Origin: an uncultured Cellvibrio sp.
GTDB taxonomy: Bacteria; Pseudomonadota; Gammaproteobacteria; Pseudomonadales; Cellvibrionaceae
Assembly (NCBI GenBank): GCA_937958105.1
Contig: CALFXJ010000061.1
Coordinates: forward strand, 124,001 to 188,000
Reading direction: 5' to 3'
Length of the DNA stretch: 64,000 nucleotides
Shown: positions 63,304 through 64,000 of the stretch, piece after piece
Numbering within the stretch: the stretch's first letter is position 1
Layout: each line of letters starts with the position of its first letter
Translations under genes and position numbers: made by a program
The notes under the pieces: generated by a model
Told to the model about the DNA's origin: nothing
The model's input: only the letters and a program-made list of their open reading frames with translations
The model's database searches: none

Positions 63304-64000
63304 ATGCTGTTTTTAGGTATTGATGTAGGTAGTTCCTCCGTTAAGTTGTCGGTACTTGACGGGCAGAGCGGCAAAAGCCTTGGATCGGTTACCCACCCCG
63401 AATCGGAACTGGCGATCCAGAGTCCGCGGGCGGGCTGGGCCGAACAGGATCCGGCTGTCTGGTGGGATTGCGTCAAACAGGGCTGTCGCCGTCTGTTTGC
63501 CAAAGACGGTATTGATCCCGCGCGCATCTCGGCCATTGGCATCTCCTATCAAATGCACGGTCTGGTCCTGGTTGATGCGCAGCAGCAGGTGCTGCGCCCG
63601 GCGATTATCTGGTGTGACAGCCGCGCTGTGCCCTATGGCAACCAGGCGTTGCAGGATCTGGGCTCGAATTACTGCTTCGATCATCTGTTGAATTCCCCTG
63701 GCAATTTCACTGCGGCCAAGCTGCGCTGGGTGCAGGAGAATGAACCTGAGATCTTCGCCCGGGTGCACAAGATGATGCTGCCTGGCGACTTCATCGCCAT
63801 GAAGCTGACCGGTGAAATCACAACTACCGCCTCCGGCCTGTCGGAAGGCACGCTCTGGGATTTCCATAACAAATCCATCGCGACCGGTCTGCTGGAGCAC
63901 TGGCAGATGTCTGCCGATGTTATCCCTCAGCTGGTGCCCAGCTTCGGTGAACAGGGCTCGGTCAACGCATCAGCGGCTGAAGAGCTCGGGATTCCGGCGG
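63304..64000 (+). CDS. xylB: Xylulokinase, 5' part (runs off window)
   Basis: The frame from ATG 63304 is open to the window end (232 codons). It carries the FGGY kinase N-terminal signature FLGIDVGSSSVKLSVLD, then GWAEQDPAVWWD, ISYQMHGLVLVD and IIWCDSRA. The segment MLPGDFIAMKLTGE with SGLSEGTLWDF matches xylulokinases well. XylB phosphorylates D-xylulose made by xylose isomerase. The catalytic Asp region and the C-terminal half lie outside the window. The adjacent Nudix-type regulator and the xylan genes support the assignment. Confidence 0.9.
   Translation, partial: MLFLGIDVGSSSVKLSVLDGQSGKSLGSVTHPESELAIQSPRAGWAEQDPAVWWDCVKQGCRRLFAKDGIDPARISAIGISYQMHGLVLVDAQQQVLRPAIIWCDSRAVPYGNQALQDLGSNYCFDHLLNSPGNFTAAKLRWVQENEPEIFARVHKMMLPGDFIAMKLTGEITTTASGLSEGTLWDFHNKSIATGLLEHWQMSADVIPQLVPSFGEQGSVNASAAEELGIPA

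Overview
The window is about 64 kb of chromosome from a gammaproteobacterium, most probably of the Cellvibrionaceae (Cellvibrio-like). The evidence is a mutL-miaA-hfq-hflX-hflK-hflC-hisZ-purA cluster of Pseudomonas-like order, a very large TonB-dependent receptor next to flavin-dependent halogenase-like genes, and a glucuronoxylan degradation operon whose xylanase is a lipoprotein with a poly-serine linker. The species call is inference. No rRNA, tRNA, CRISPR array, integrase or transposase was found.

Layout. 1-1.6 kb: a lambda-P-like replication protein (cut by the window edge) and a DnaT-repeat protein, a phage-type helicase-loading pair. 1.9-4.1 kb: a solitary TonB-dependent receptor. 4.2-10 kb: a signalling island with an unknown Lys/Ser-rich protein, a membrane Ser/Thr kinase with TPRs, an FHA protein and a sigma-54-activator-like AAA+ protein that lacks its key motifs. 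10-15.5 kb: fatty acid cis/trans isomerase (cti), then a GAF histidine kinase and a receiver/HD-GYP phosphodiesterase. 15.9-18.5 kb: a rhodanese, rsgA and orn. 18.7-20.2 kb: a chemotaxis operon collapsed by internal deletions (PAS protein, cheW, cheR). 20.3-26.6 kb: a PQQ-type sugar dehydrogenase lipoprotein with a DUF2231 membrane protein, an outer-membrane protein, and a three-gene periplasmic sugar-oxidation cassette (TIM-barrel isomerase, GMC oxidoreductase, gluconate-dehydrogenase subunit 3) preceded by a LacI-type palindrome. 26.8-28.3 kb: gnd. 28.6-28.8 kb: three REP-like repeats.

28.8-44.9 kb is conserved housekeeping: queG diverging from nnr-tsaE, then amiB, mutL, miaA, hfq, hflX, hflK, hflC, a DUF2065 gene, hisZ and purA. 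A TraF-like outer-membrane gene is inserted in opposite orientation between tsaE and amiB.

45.3-64 kb is a plant-polysaccharide locus. A 1114-residue TonB-dependent receptor is followed by three tandem tryptophan-halogenase-family genes, the middle one lacking signature residues. Convergent to these is an operon of GH10 endoxylanase, a tiny secreted ORF, GH115 alpha-glucuronidase, ManD mannonate dehydratase and a GH43 enzyme. A xylose-type MFS transporter, a Nudix-fold regulator with a broken Nudix box, and the start of xylulokinase follow. Inferred route: the receptor imports xylo-oligosaccharides, GH10/GH115/GH43 cut the backbone and side chains, the transporter and XylB handle xylose, ManD handles the uronate branch, and the Nudix-like protein probably senses pentose.
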